From: Leptolyngbya sp. SIO1E4
GTDB lineage: Bacteria; Cyanobacteriota; Cyanobacteriia; Phormidesmidales; Phormidesmidaceae
Reading direction: 5' to 3'
Assembly (NCBI GenBank): GCA_010672825.2
Contig: JAAHFU020000002.1
Location: forward strand, 1,934,001 to 1,998,000
Length of the DNA stretch: 64,000 nucleotides
Position 1 is the first letter of the stretch. Every line of letters starts with the position of its first letter. Under the pieces are notes generated by a model that saw only the letters and a program-made list of their open reading frames with translations, was not told the DNA's origin and did no database searches. Made by a program: the position numbers and the translations under genes. Below, one piece after another: positions 38,270-45,868 of this stretch.

Positions 38270-38986
38270 ATGGCCGTTAGAACACTCAAAATTGATGATA
38301 AAGACGTTGCGGTAGAAGCCGGGGCCACCATTATGGAGGCTGCTCAGGAGGCTGGGGTACAAATTCCTCGGCTGTGTCACCTGGAAGGGCTGTCCCCGGT
38401 TGGGGCCTGTCGCCTATGCCTGGTTGAAATTGAGGGCCTGAACAAGCTCCTGCCCGCCTGTGTCACCGAAGTCTGGGAGGGCATGGTGATACAGACCCAA
38501 ACGTCAAAGCTGCAAGACTACCGACGCATGGCGGTAGAGCTGATTTTTGCGGAAGGCAACCACGTTTGCTCGATTTGCGTGGCCAATGGCAACTGCGAAC
38601 TGCAAGATGTGGCCATTGAAGTGGGAATGGATCACAGTCGCTTTCCCTATCGCTTCCCCGATCGCGGGGTTGACCTGTCCCATGAGCGCTTCGGCATTGA
38701 CCACAACCGCTGCATTCTCTGCACCCGCTGTGTCCGAGTGTGCGACGAGGTGGAAGGGGCTCACGTGTGGGATGTGGGTAGCCGGGGGGCCTCTTGCTTT
38801 ATTGTTTCGGGTTTGGCCCAGCCCTGGGGTGAGGTTGATGCCTGCACCTCCTGTGGCAAGTGTGTCGATGCCTGCCCCACGGGTGCCATTTTCCATAAAG
38901 GCGAAACCACCGGTGAGAAACAGCGCGATCGCGACAAATTTGCCTTCCTATCAACTGCACGGGAGGAGCAGCAATGGACAAGATAA
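38270..38986 (+). CDS. hoxU: Bidirectional hydrogenase diaphorase subunit HoxU
   Basis: A 238-residue iron-sulfur subunit related to the N-terminus of NuoG. A [2Fe-2S] ferredoxin part has cysteines at 36, 47, 50 and 64 (RLCHLEG, GACRLCLVEIEG, PACVTE), then a His/Cys-ligated region (NHVCSICVANGNCELQ), and two [4Fe-4S] clusters (CILCTRCVRVC and CTSCGKCVDACPTGA). It wires HoxF to the hydrogenase module. It overlaps hoxY by 13 bases, so they are co-translated. Confidence 0.96.
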   Translation: MAVRTLKIDDKDVAVEAGATIMEAAQEAGVQIPRLCHLEGLSPVGACRLCLVEIEGLNKLLPACVTEVWEGMVIQTQTSKLQDYRRMAVELIFAEGNHVCSICVANGNCELQDVAIEVGMDHSRFPYRFPDRGVDLSHERFGIDHNRCILCTRCVRVCDEVEGAHVWDVGSRGASCFIVSGLAQPWGEVDACTSCGKCVDACPTGAIFHKGETTGEKQRDRDKFAFLSTAREEQQWTR

Positions 38987-39525
38987 AATTTGCAACGGCC
39001 TGGCTCGCAGGCTGCTCTGGCTGCCACATGTCCTTTTTGGACCTGGATGAATTTTTAATCGATCTGGCAGGCTTCGTTGACGTGGTATTTAGCCCCGTGG
39101 GGAGCGACCTGAAAGACTATCCTGACGGGGTCGATGTCTGCTTGGTGGAAGGGGCGATCGCCAACGAAGATAATCTAGAGCTGGCCTTAGAAATTCGCCG
39201 CAAGACCAAGATTCTCATTTCCTTTGGAGACTGTGCCGTCACCGCTAACGTCCCTGCCATGCGCAACATGATGGGGGGCGGGGCCGAGCCGGTTCTGAAG
39301 CGAGGATACTTAGAATTGGCTGACAAAAATCCTCATTTCCCCCATGCTCCTGGTATTGTTCCAGAATTGTTAGACCGGGTACGCCCAATTCATGAAGTGA
39401 TCCCTGTGGATATCTTCATGCCGGGGTGCCCGCCCTCCGCCGATCGCATTCGCGCTACCTTGGAACCCCTGTTACACGGTCAGCAGCCGGATATGGTCGG
39501 TCGAGACATGATCAAATTCGGTTAA
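38974..39525 (+). CDS. hoxY: Bidirectional hydrogenase small subunit HoxY
   Basis: A 183-residue NiFe-hydrogenase small subunit carrying the proximal [4Fe-4S] cluster. Ligands are Cys14 and Cys17 in AGCSGCHMSFLDLDE, another Cys in SFGDCAVTAN, and the last in MPGCPPSADRI. No Tat signal is present, so the enzyme is cytoplasmic, as expected for Hox. It begins inside hoxU and is followed 21 bases later by a CP12-like gene rather than directly by hoxH. Confidence 0.95.
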   Translation: MDKIKFATAWLAGCSGCHMSFLDLDEFLIDLAGFVDVVFSPVGSDLKDYPDGVDVCLVEGAIANEDNLELALEIRRKTKILISFGDCAVTANVPAMRNMMGGGAEPVLKRGYLELADKNPHFPHAPGIVPELLDRVRPIHEVIPVDIFMPGCPPSADRIRATLEPLLHGQQPDMVGRDMIKFG

Positions 39526-39546
39526 TACCGTGAGGAGCTTATTGCC

Positions 39547-39780
39547 ATGAGTGTTGAAAATCAGAAGTTTCAGGACGAATTGGAAAAGGCCAGAGCCTAT
39601 GCCCGGTCTGTCTGTGCAGACAAAGGAGAAGATGCGCCTGAATGCGCTGCGGCTTGGGATGCCGTAGAAGAGATGCAGGCAGAGGTCTCTCACCAGCATC
39701 AGCAACCGGAAAAGAGCAACTTTGACAAATACGTCGAAGAAAATCCTGAAGCGCCTGAAGCTCGCATTTACGAAGACTAA
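39547..39780 (+). CDS. CP12-like protein lacking the C-terminal cysteine pair
   Basis: A 77-residue CP12-domain protein. CP12 is a small redox switch that in the dark forms disulfides and ties GAPDH and phosphoribulokinase into an inactive complex. The core AAAWDAVEEMQAEVSHQ (34-50) and the N-terminal cysteines 23 and 33 are conserved. The C-terminal pair that closes the GAPDH-binding loop is gone: YVEENPEAPEARIYED has Val63 and Ala72 where a canonical protein has Cys. GAGGAG lies 9 bases before the ATG. It sits between hoxY and hoxH, so cotranscription with hydrogenase is near certain, and a regulatory link is likely. Confidence 0.88.
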   Translation: MSVENQKFQDELEKARAYARSVCADKGEDAPECAAAWDAVEEMQAEVSHQHQQPEKSNFDKYVEENPEAPEARIYED

Positions 39781-39785
39781 TTGTG

Positions 39786-39815
39786 TTTAGAGCCGCAAAA
39801 TTTTGCGGCTCTAAA
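39786..39815. promoter_or_regulatory. Perfect 30-base palindrome between cp12-like and hoxH
   Basis: TTTAGAGCCGCAAAA is followed directly by its exact complement, TTTTGCGGCTCTAAA, with no loop. It falls 25 bases before the hoxH start. In RNA it gives a stem of about 13 bp around an AAAATTTT turn, suitable for an attenuator or RNase processing point; as DNA it could be a protein-binding dyad. Confidence 0.6.
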
Positions 39816-39840
39816 CCCGTTCGTTGAAGGGAGATCATCA

Positions 39841-41268
39841 ATGTCTAAGACCGTTGTTATCGATCCCATTACCCGCATTGAGGGGCACGCCAAAATTTCT
39901 GTTTACCTGGATGACGCGGGCGAAGTGTCAGATGCCCGTTTTCATGTGGTTGAATATCGGGGCTTTGAAAAGTTTTGCGAAGGTCGTCCCTTCACGGAAA
40001 TGGCCGGAATCACTGCCCGCATTTGCGGCATTTGCCCAGTGAGTCACCTCATTTGCGCCGCCAAGACCGGAGACAAAATTTTAGCGGTCAAAGTCCCAAA
40101 AGCGGCAGACAAGCTGCGGCGGCTTCTGAATCTGGCCCAGCTTACCCAGTCCCACGCGTTGTCCTTTTTCCACCTCAGCAGCCCTGACTTTTTGTTGGGA
40201 TGGGACAGTGACCCGGCTAAGCGCAACGTATTTGGGCTGATTGCCGCCGATCCAGAGTTAGCCCGAGCGGGCATTCGGCTACGGCAGTTTGGCCAACAAA
40301 TTATTGAAATCCTCGGCGGGCGCAAGATTCATGCTGCCTGGACGGTGCCCGGTGGGGTGCGATCGCCCCTCAGCGAAGACGGTCGGGCTTGGATTGTGGA
40401 TCGCCTCCCTGAATCCTTAGCGACGACGCGCAAAGCCCTCGACATTTTTAAGGGGCTGATTGATGGGCCGATGAAGGAAGAAGTTCAGGTGTTTGGAGAA
40501 TTTCCTTCCCTGTTTATGAGCCTGGTCGCCCCAGACGGGGCTTGGGAGCACTATGACGGCCACCTACGATTTACCGATAGCACCGGCAATATCGTCGCCG
40601 ATAACCTGCGCGAAGATGACTATGCCAACTTTATCGGCGAAGCCGTCGAAGACTGGTCGTACCTGAAGTTTCCTTACTATAAGCCCCTGGGCTACCCTGA
40701 GGGCATTTACCGGGTGGGGCCCCTGGCCCGTCTTAACACCTGCAGCCATATCAACACGCCGGGGGCCGATGCCGAACTCAGAGCCTTTCGGGACTATGCC
40801 GGGGGCGTGCCCACCTCTTCTTTCCTGTACCACTACGCCCGGCTGATTGAAATCCTCGGCTGCCTGGAGAAAATTCAGGAGTACATGGACGATCCAGATC
40901 TGATGTCTTCGCGCTGTCGAGCAGAAGCTGGGGTGAATGAACTCGAGGCGATCGGCGTCAGTGAGGCTCCGCGTGGTACGCTCTTTCACCATTACAAAGT
41001 GGATGAGTATGGCCTGATTGAGCAGGTGAATCTGATTATTGCCACCGGCCACAACAACCTGGCGATGAATAAGACGATCACCCAAATCGCTAAGCGCCAT
41101 GTCCATGGAGAAGACATTCAGGAAGGGTTCCTGAACCGGGTGGAGGCGGGGATTCGCTGCTTTGACCCCTGCCTTTCCTGTTCTACCCATGCGGTGGGGC
41201 AGATGCCCCTGCAGATTCAGGTAATGGATGCAGCCGGTGCGATCGTGCAGGAATTGGTGCGAGATTAG
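39841..41268 (+). CDS. hoxH: Bidirectional NiFe-hydrogenase large subunit HoxH
   Basis: A 475-residue catalytic subunit with the NiFe active site. Metal ligands are Cys62 and Cys65 in [10 protein letters not shown] and Cys444 and Cys447 in DPCLSCSTH; HoxW should cut the tail after His450, leaving 25 residues ([10 protein letters not shown]..) to remove. The enzyme evolves or takes up H2, linked to NAD(P)H or ferredoxin. [20 protein letters not shown] is the canonical start; GGGAG lies 9 bases before the ATG. It is preceded by the palindrome and the CP12-like gene. Confidence 0.97.
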   Translation: MSKTVVIDPITRIEGHAKISVYLDDAGEVSDARFHVVEYRGFEKFCEGRPFTEMAGITARICGICPVSHLICAAKTGDKILAVKVPKAADKLRRLLNLAQLTQSHALSFFHLSSPDFLLGWDSDPAKRNVFGLIAADPELARAGIRLRQFGQQIIEILGGRKIHAAWTVPGGVRSPLSEDGRAWIVDRLPESLATTRKALDIFKGLIDGPMKEEVQVFGEFPSLFMSLVAPDGAWEHYDGHLRFTDSTGNIVADNLREDDYANFIGEAVEDWSYLKFPYYKPLGYPEGIYRVGPLARLNTCSHINTPGADAELRAFRDYAGGVPTSSFLYHYARLIEILGCLEKIQEYMDDPDLMSSRCRAEAGVNELEAIGVSEAPRGTLFHHYKVDEYGLIEQVNLIIATGHNNLAMNKTITQIAKRHVHGEDIQEGFLNRVEAGIRCFDPCLSCSTHAVGQMPLQIQVMDAAGAIVQELVRD

Positions 41269-41277
41269 CGATGTTTT

Positions 41278-41306
41278 GTCGGGGCACGGGCACTCTCTGC
41301 CCCGAC
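41278..41306. promoter_or_regulatory. Intercistronic hairpin after hoxH
   Basis: GTCGGGGCA (41278-41286) and TGCCCCGAC (41298-41306) pair perfectly with an 11-base loop. No T-run follows, so it may separate hoxH from the sensory genes at the mRNA level without full termination. Confidence 0.5.
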
Positions 41307-41381
41307 TGAGGGTGCTCAAGGCTGAGATAGAACCCAGCGTGATCTAACACAGGTGACCTAACCCTAAGGAATGTGCGATCG

Positions 41382-41660
41382 ATGGCCAAAGAAAATCTAT
41401 TTCTCTGTATGGGGTCCGCCTGCCACCAATTGGGAGTCTATGACGTGCTGCCCAAGCTGCAGGAACTGATTGTGGAGCATGATCTCGGAGATGAGATCGA
41501 ACTCAAGGGCTCCTTTTGCTTAGAAACCTGCAGTCGGGGCATTGCCATGAAGTTTCAAGACACCCACTTTTCTAACATTAGCCCTCAGAATGTGGAGATC
41601 AAATTTAAGGAAGAAATTTTACCGGTCATCCAAGCTGTGCTGGCCCATGCTGCCCCATAG
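41382..41660 (+). CDS. Thioredoxin-like [2Fe-2S] protein
   Basis: A 92-residue thioredoxin-like ferredoxin. The four ligands are Cys9 and Cys14 in FLCMGSACHQLG and Cys46 and Cys50 in GSFCLETCSRG, the same C-x4-C...C-x3-C spacing as NuoE/HoxE. In anaerobes a small protein of this type stands next to PAS and SpoIIE proteins in [FeFe]-hydrogenase loci. Here it follows hoxH by 113 bases and precedes a PAS gene. A role in redox sensing for the hydrogenase is inferred. A GTG at 41373 is an alternative start. Confidence 0.82.
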   Translation: MAKENLFLCMGSACHQLGVYDVLPKLQELIVEHDLGDEIELKGSFCLETCSRGIAMKFQDTHFSNISPQNVEIKFKEEILPVIQAVLAHAAP

Positions 41661-41759
41661 TGATGGAATTAATACCGTGTAGAAATGCAATATACCGTGT
41701 TTCTGTCTCCCGAGAATTACTAGGATGCTATACAAATACTGTTTCAAATTCTCGTATTC

Positions 41760-42317
41760 ATGGCTTCTGATGCTGTCGAAACTCAAACCCCCAACCATCT
41801 CTGGCAACTGTTATGGGAGTACGATCCCAACGGGTTGATTGTGGTAGATGCAGATCTCTACATTAAGCTGGTGAACCCAGCCTTTTGCCGGATGTTTAAA
41901 ACAGAGGCGGATGATGTTATTGGACAGCCTGCCGAAACGATTCTGGATGACGTTCAAGACTTTAAAAAGGTTTGGAAAACAGGGCAACTGATTAATGGCA
42001 AACTGAAGGAGTATTTGCATCATCAGCTATTCGTCAGTCAGGTTATTTTCCCCATTGAAGATGAAGGAATCATTGCGTGTATTATGGTGGATTTTAGCCA
42101 CGAACTTGCACAGCGCAAAGAACTGACACAGCTTAAGCAAGAGACGGTCAAAAAGGTCAATCAAGTGGTTGACAACCAGATGAAGGTAGTTCAAGAAATT
42201 GCCGGTTTGCTGGGGGAAACTACAGCGGAAACGAAGGTGAGTCTTCTTAAAATTATCGAAATGCTGCAGCACGAAGAAGCGAATTTATCCGTTTATCCAT
42301 CGAACCAACCTGATTAA
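41760..42317 (+). CDS. PAS-domain sensory protein
   Basis: A 185-residue protein: a PAS domain at about 15-115 (LLWEYDPNGLIVVDADLYIK LVNPAFCRMF, in two parts, and DVIGQPAETILDDVQDF) followed by an amphipathic helical tail (KQETVKKVNQVVDNQMKVVQ). No kinase or output domain is attached. It ends 13 bases before the SpoIIE-type phosphatase. PAS plus phosphatase in neighbouring genes is a sensor/effector arrangement; the ligand is unknown, but redox, oxygen or flavin are the usual choices. Confidence 0.85.
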   Translation: MASDAVETQTPNHLWQLLWEYDPNGLIVVDADLYIKLVNPAFCRMFKTEADDVIGQPAETILDDVQDFKKVWKTGQLINGKLKEYLHHQLFVSQVIFPIEDEGIIACIMVDFSHELAQRKELTQLKQETVKKVNQVVDNQMKVVQEIAGLLGETTAETKVSLLKIIEMLQHEEANLSVYPSNQPD

Positions 42318-42330
42318 GGTGAGATCGGAG

Positions 42331-43497
42331 ATGACCGTTGATAACTTTCTCGATGTTTATGAAACCAGCTTGAATAAGAAGGGCGAGGAGCTGTGTGGTG
42401 ATAAGGTCAAATTCCTGAAAGCCAATAAACGCTCCATCGTGGTGTTGTCTGACGGTTTAGGGAGCGGGGTCAAGGCCAATATTTTGGCGACTCTGACCAC
42501 GGAAATCTTAATTACCATGCTCAACGCGGATTTGCCGTTAGAGGAGGTTCTTAAAACCGTTATTGCCACACTGCCCATCTGCCAAACTCGTAAAATTGCC
42601 TACTCAACCTTTACGATTTTGCAGGTCGATCGCGCCACTAATCACTTTAAGCTCATCAACTTCGATAACCCCCCGCCCCTCTATGTCCATAACGGCAAAG
42701 TCATGACCCTGGATATGGAAGTTCAGGAGATTTTGGGGCGCAAGATTAAGGTGGCTGAGGGTTACCTCTCTCGGGGTGATTTTCTGGGGGCCTTGAGCGA
42801 TGGGGTCTTGTATGCTGGCATGGGCACCACCCTTAACTTTGGCTGGGGGTGGGATAACATTGCAGACCACATTGAAAATGTCCTGCGGCACAAGGCGCAG
42901 ACAGCTCGCACCATCGTGCGGGATGTGATTGCCAAAACCTACGACCTCTACCGGGGTGAAATTGGTGACGATGCCACGTTTGTGGGCATTTATGTGCGGC
43001 CCCGCAACCCCCTGATGATTTTCACGGGGCCGCCCCTCGATCAGGACCAAGACGAAAACTATGTCAATCGCTTTCTGCAATTTGAAGGGCGCAAAGCTAT
43101 CTGTGGGGGGACAACGGGCAACATCATTGCCAACTATCTGGGGGAAACCATTGAGATGGATCTCTCCACCATGCGCCGAGAACTGCCACCCATCGGGATG
43201 CTGAGCTGTGTGGATTTGGTGACAGAGGGGATTTTAACCCTGTCAAAGGCGACGGAATATATCAAAAACTGCCAGTGCGATCTGAGCCGCTTGCACTTTG
43301 ACAACAATGGAGCTTACCTCCTCGCCCGCGAAATTTTGCAGGCCGACTCCATTCATTTTTTGATTGGTCAAAGCATCAACGAGTTTTACCAAAATCCGCT
43401 GTTGCCTAAAAATATTTCTATTCGCCGCAGCTTGGTAGAAGATCTGGTGCATTTGCTGCAGCGGTACCAAAAGGAGGTTTCCTTTGAATATTGTTGA
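42331..43497 (+). CDS. SpoIIE/PP2C-type serine phosphatase of the hydrogenase-linked type
   Basis: A 388-residue phosphatase. Metal-binding motifs are ELCGDKV, VLSDGLGSGVKANILATLT, GALSDGVLYAG and GDDATFVGIYV. The C-terminal ~150 residues (AICGGTTGNIIANYL, ELPPIGMLSCVDLVTEG) are an extra domain. I recognise the whole layout from SpoIIE-like proteins in [FeFe]-hydrogenase gene clusters of Firmicutes and Thermotogae. The ATG at 42331 has AAGGTGAG 7 bases before it. It is likely the effector of the PAS/ferredoxin cassette, acting on an unseen phospho-protein such as a STAS protein. Confidence 0.88.
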   Translation: MTVDNFLDVYETSLNKKGEELCGDKVKFLKANKRSIVVLSDGLGSGVKANILATLTTEILITMLNADLPLEEVLKTVIATLPICQTRKIAYSTFTILQVDRATNHFKLINFDNPPPLYVHNGKVMTLDMEVQEILGRKIKVAEGYLSRGDFLGALSDGVLYAGMGTTLNFGWGWDNIADHIENVLRHKAQTARTIVRDVIAKTYDLYRGEIGDDATFVGIYVRPRNPLMIFTGPPLDQDQDENYVNRFLQFEGRKAICGGTTGNIIANYLGETIEMDLSTMRRELPPIGMLSCVDLVTEGILTLSKATEYIKNCQCDLSRLHFDNNGAYLLAREILQADSIHFLIGQSINEFYQNPLLPKNISIRRSLVEDLVHLLQRYQKEVSFEYC

Positions 43498-43612
43498 GAC
43501 CTGCCTGAGCGTATTGCTGGAGGGGCATCAACTCCCTGTAGAGCCGCGAGATTTTAGGTTGCTACATTCTGGTCAAACGGTGGGATGGTTTGCCAGCAGG
43601 ACACCCCGATGA
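43484..43612 (+). CDS. Candidate 42-residue microprotein between the phosphatase and hoxW
   Basis: A TTG at 43484 has AAGGAGG 6 bases upstream, the strongest ribosome site in the cluster, inside the end of the phosphatase gene. The frame reads MNIVETCLSVLLEGHQLPVE and then PRDFRLLHSGQTVGWFASRTPR, and its TGA forms an ATGA overlap with the hoxW start. Neighbouring genes overlap this way when translation is coupled. I do not recognise the protein. It may be a true microprotein or only a coupling frame that delivers ribosomes to hoxW. Confidence 0.5.
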   Translation: MNIVETCLSVLLEGHQLPVEPRDFRLLHSGQTVGWFASRTPR

Positions 43613-44037
43613 AGACCCTGGTGATTGGCTATGGCAACACCCTGCGGGGGGATGATGGCGTTGGCTACCGCATCGCTGAGCAGGTAGAGACGTGGGCGTT
43701 GCCCAATGTCAAGGCGATCGCCTGTCATCAACTTACTCCAGAGCTAGCGGCAGAGATTGCCGAGTGCGATCGCGTCTTTTTTGTCGATGCCACCTTACCC
43801 GGTACGTGCCAGACGGTTACCGTGCAGCCTGTGCCGTTATCCTCAACGGCTGCGCTCGACACCCACCACAGTGACCCAAAGGGGCTGCTCAGGTTAGCGG
43901 TGACCCTATATCAGGCTAGCCCACAGGCATATCAGGTTTTGATGCCGACAGTGGCGATGGACTTTGGTGAACAACTCTCAGATCAGGCCCAGGCAGGGCT
44001 GCAGGAAGCGCTGCAGCACCTTCGCAGCCAGCTGTAG
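43609..44037 (+). CDS. hoxW: Hydrogenase maturation protease HoxW
   Basis: A 142-residue HybD/HoxW-type endopeptidase that trims the HoxH tail once nickel is inserted. KTLVIGYGNTLRGDDGVGYR holds the conserved GN and DDG motif with the first nickel-sensing acid, FVDATLPG the second, and a later His-bearing stretch follows. The ATG at 43609 overlaps the 42-codon frame by four bases. Being in the same direction and at the end of the hox series, it completes the set with hoxEFUYH. Confidence 0.92.
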   Translation: MKTLVIGYGNTLRGDDGVGYRIAEQVETWALPNVKAIACHQLTPELAAEIAECDRVFFVDATLPGTCQTVTVQPVPLSSTAALDTHHSDPKGLLRLAVTLYQASPQAYQVLMPTVAMDFGEQLSDQAQAGLQEALQHLRSQL

Positions 44038-44160
44038 CGCTTAGGCATCGCGCTTTTGACATAGCCAAAGCTGGCCAAAGGGGTGTGGGCTAGTGGCGAC
44101 AATGGCGGCTAATTCGCGATTAAATGGGTAGGATTACTCGTCACTTTCAGTGAGCCACTT

Positions 44161-45768
44161 GTGTCAGACACAAAATCTACCCGTTCTCTAGCAGGCATCG
44201 CGGGCATTGTTGCGGCTGCCACCCTGATTAGCAAGGTTTTTGGCCTGGTGCGTCAGCAGGCGATCGCCGCTGCATTTGCGGTTGGCCCAGTGGCCGATGC
44301 CTACAACTTTTCTTATGTGATCCCCGGCTTTTTGCTGGTGTTGCTGGGGGGCATTAATGGCCCCTTTCACAGCGCCATCGTTAGCGTGGTGGCTAAGCGC
44401 AGGCGGGAAGAGATTGGCCCATTAGTGGAATCGATCAGCACCTTGGTGAGTCTGGTGCTGATTGTCGTGGCCCTGATACTGGCTCTGTTTGCGGCCCCTA
44501 TTATTGACCTGGCAGCCCAAGGCCTGGCTGACACGGATCCGGTGGCGCGGGCGATCGCTATTCAGCAGCTGCGGATCATGGCTCCGATGGCGGTTTTTGC
44601 TGGGCTGATTGGCATCGGCTTTGGCACCCTCAACGCGGATGACCAGTACTGGCTGCCTTCTGTGAGCCCCATGTTTTCTAGCGTGGCGGTGATTGTGGGT
44701 TTGGGGCTGCTGTATGTGGCGATCGGTCGTGACATCACAGCGCCCAACTACTTTATGCTCGGGGGCATGGTGCTGGCCGGGACGACGCTGCTGGGGGCCG
44801 TGATGCAGTGGCTGGTGCAGCTGCCTGCCCTGTGGCGATCGGGTCTGGGTCGGTTACGGCTGCGGTTTAACTGGCGCGATTCGGGCGTCCGTCAGGTGTT
44901 TAAGATTCTGGTGCCAGCCACCTTTTCGTCTGGCATGATGCAGATCAACGTCTTCACCGATTTGTTTTTTGCCTCTTTCATTCCGGGTACGGCGGCGGCG
45001 CTGGGCTATGCCAACCTGCTGGTGCAAACGCCCTTGGGTATTATCTCCAACGTGATTTTGGTGCCCTTTCTGCCCGTCTTTGCCCGGTTGGCCGCCCCCG
45101 AAAATTGGCCAGAACTGAAGGATCGCATCCGCCAGAGCCTGATGATGACGGCCCTCACCATGTTGCCCTTGGGCGCCCTCATCATGACCCTGGCCCTGCC
45201 CATTGTGCAGGTGATTTATAAGCGGGGGGCCTTTGACCTGGAGGCGGCAGAAGTTGTCACCTCTGTGCTGGTGGCCTATGGCCTGGGCATGTTTGTTTAC
45301 CTGGCGCGGGATGTGCTGGTGCGGGTTTACTATGCCCTGGGGGATGGGCAAACCCCGTTTCGCATCAGTCTGGTCAACATTGGCCTTAACGCCCTGTTGG
45401 ACTATTTTTTCATTCGCTGGTTTGGGGCGCCGGGGCTGGTATTCGCAACAGTTGGGGTCAACATTACTTCTACGCTGGCGATGGTGGTTTTGCTGAATCG
45501 CAAGCTCAACGGGCTGCCCTGGCTGCAGTGGGGGCGGTCCATTGCGCTGTTGTCAGGGCTGAGTGGCCTGGCTGGGCTGGCGGCCTGGGGCACGCGGCTC
45601 GGGCTAGAGCAGGTCTTGGGTATCGAAGGGTTTATTAACCGGCTGGTGCAGCTGGCGATCGCGGGCTCCCTGGGGCTCGCTATCTTTGCCCTGGGGACGC
45701 TCGCTCTGCGAATTCCTGAAACGACGCTGCTGGTCAACCGCATTAAGGGGCGTTTCATGCGCCGATAG
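44161..45768 (+). CDS. murJ: Lipid II flippase MurJ
   Basis: A 535-residue MviN/MurJ protein with about 14 membrane helices that flips lipid II for peptidoglycan synthesis. AATLISKVFGLVRQQAIAAAF at the N-terminus is the signature, with the conserved LxR, and MQINVFTDLFFASFIPGTAAALGYAN (in parts) is typical. It starts at a GTG at 44161 with no strong ribosome site. Position 124 bases after hoxW suggests a separate unit. It is essential in most bacteria; a second copy is possible. Confidence 0.93.
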   Translation: MSDTKSTRSLAGIAGIVAAATLISKVFGLVRQQAIAAAFAVGPVADAYNFSYVIPGFLLVLLGGINGPFHSAIVSVVAKRRREEIGPLVESISTLVSLVLIVVALILALFAAPIIDLAAQGLADTDPVARAIAIQQLRIMAPMAVFAGLIGIGFGTLNADDQYWLPSVSPMFSSVAVIVGLGLLYVAIGRDITAPNYFMLGGMVLAGTTLLGAVMQWLVQLPALWRSGLGRLRLRFNWRDSGVRQVFKILVPATFSSGMMQINVFTDLFFASFIPGTAAALGYANLLVQTPLGIISNVILVPFLPVFARLAAPENWPELKDRIRQSLMMTALTMLPLGALIMTLALPIVQVIYKRGAFDLEAAEVVTSVLVAYGLGMFVYLARDVLVRVYYALGDGQTPFRISLVNIGLNALLDYFFIRWFGAPGLVFATVGVNITSTLAMVVLLNRKLNGLPWLQWGRSIALLSGLSGLAGLAAWGTRLGLEQVLGIEGFINRLVQLAIAGSLGLAIFALGTLALRIPETTLLVNRIKGRFMRR

Positions 45769-45794
45769 GGCAAGGCAGAGGGCAGGATGGAGCC

Positions 45795-45868
45795 ATTTGT
45801 AGCTTTGTTCAGGTGAGTTCAGGACATCTTGGTCAAGACTGGGTCTAGGGTATGGGGTCTAGAGTGTA
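45795..45868 (+). repeat. Family C repeat fused to family D end
   Basis: TTTGTTCAGGTGAGTTCAGG, GGTCAAGACTGGGTCTAGGG and TATGGGGTCTAGAGTGTACT are a C copy; it runs directly into CTTTCTGCTTTCATCCTTTTGCC, the D-type end, which encodes the last residues of the next gene. Confidence 0.65.

Noticed and set aside
38547-39050. Alternative frame over hoxU/hoxY
   Set aside because: Shadow of two genes with complete iron-sulfur ligand sets in other frames.
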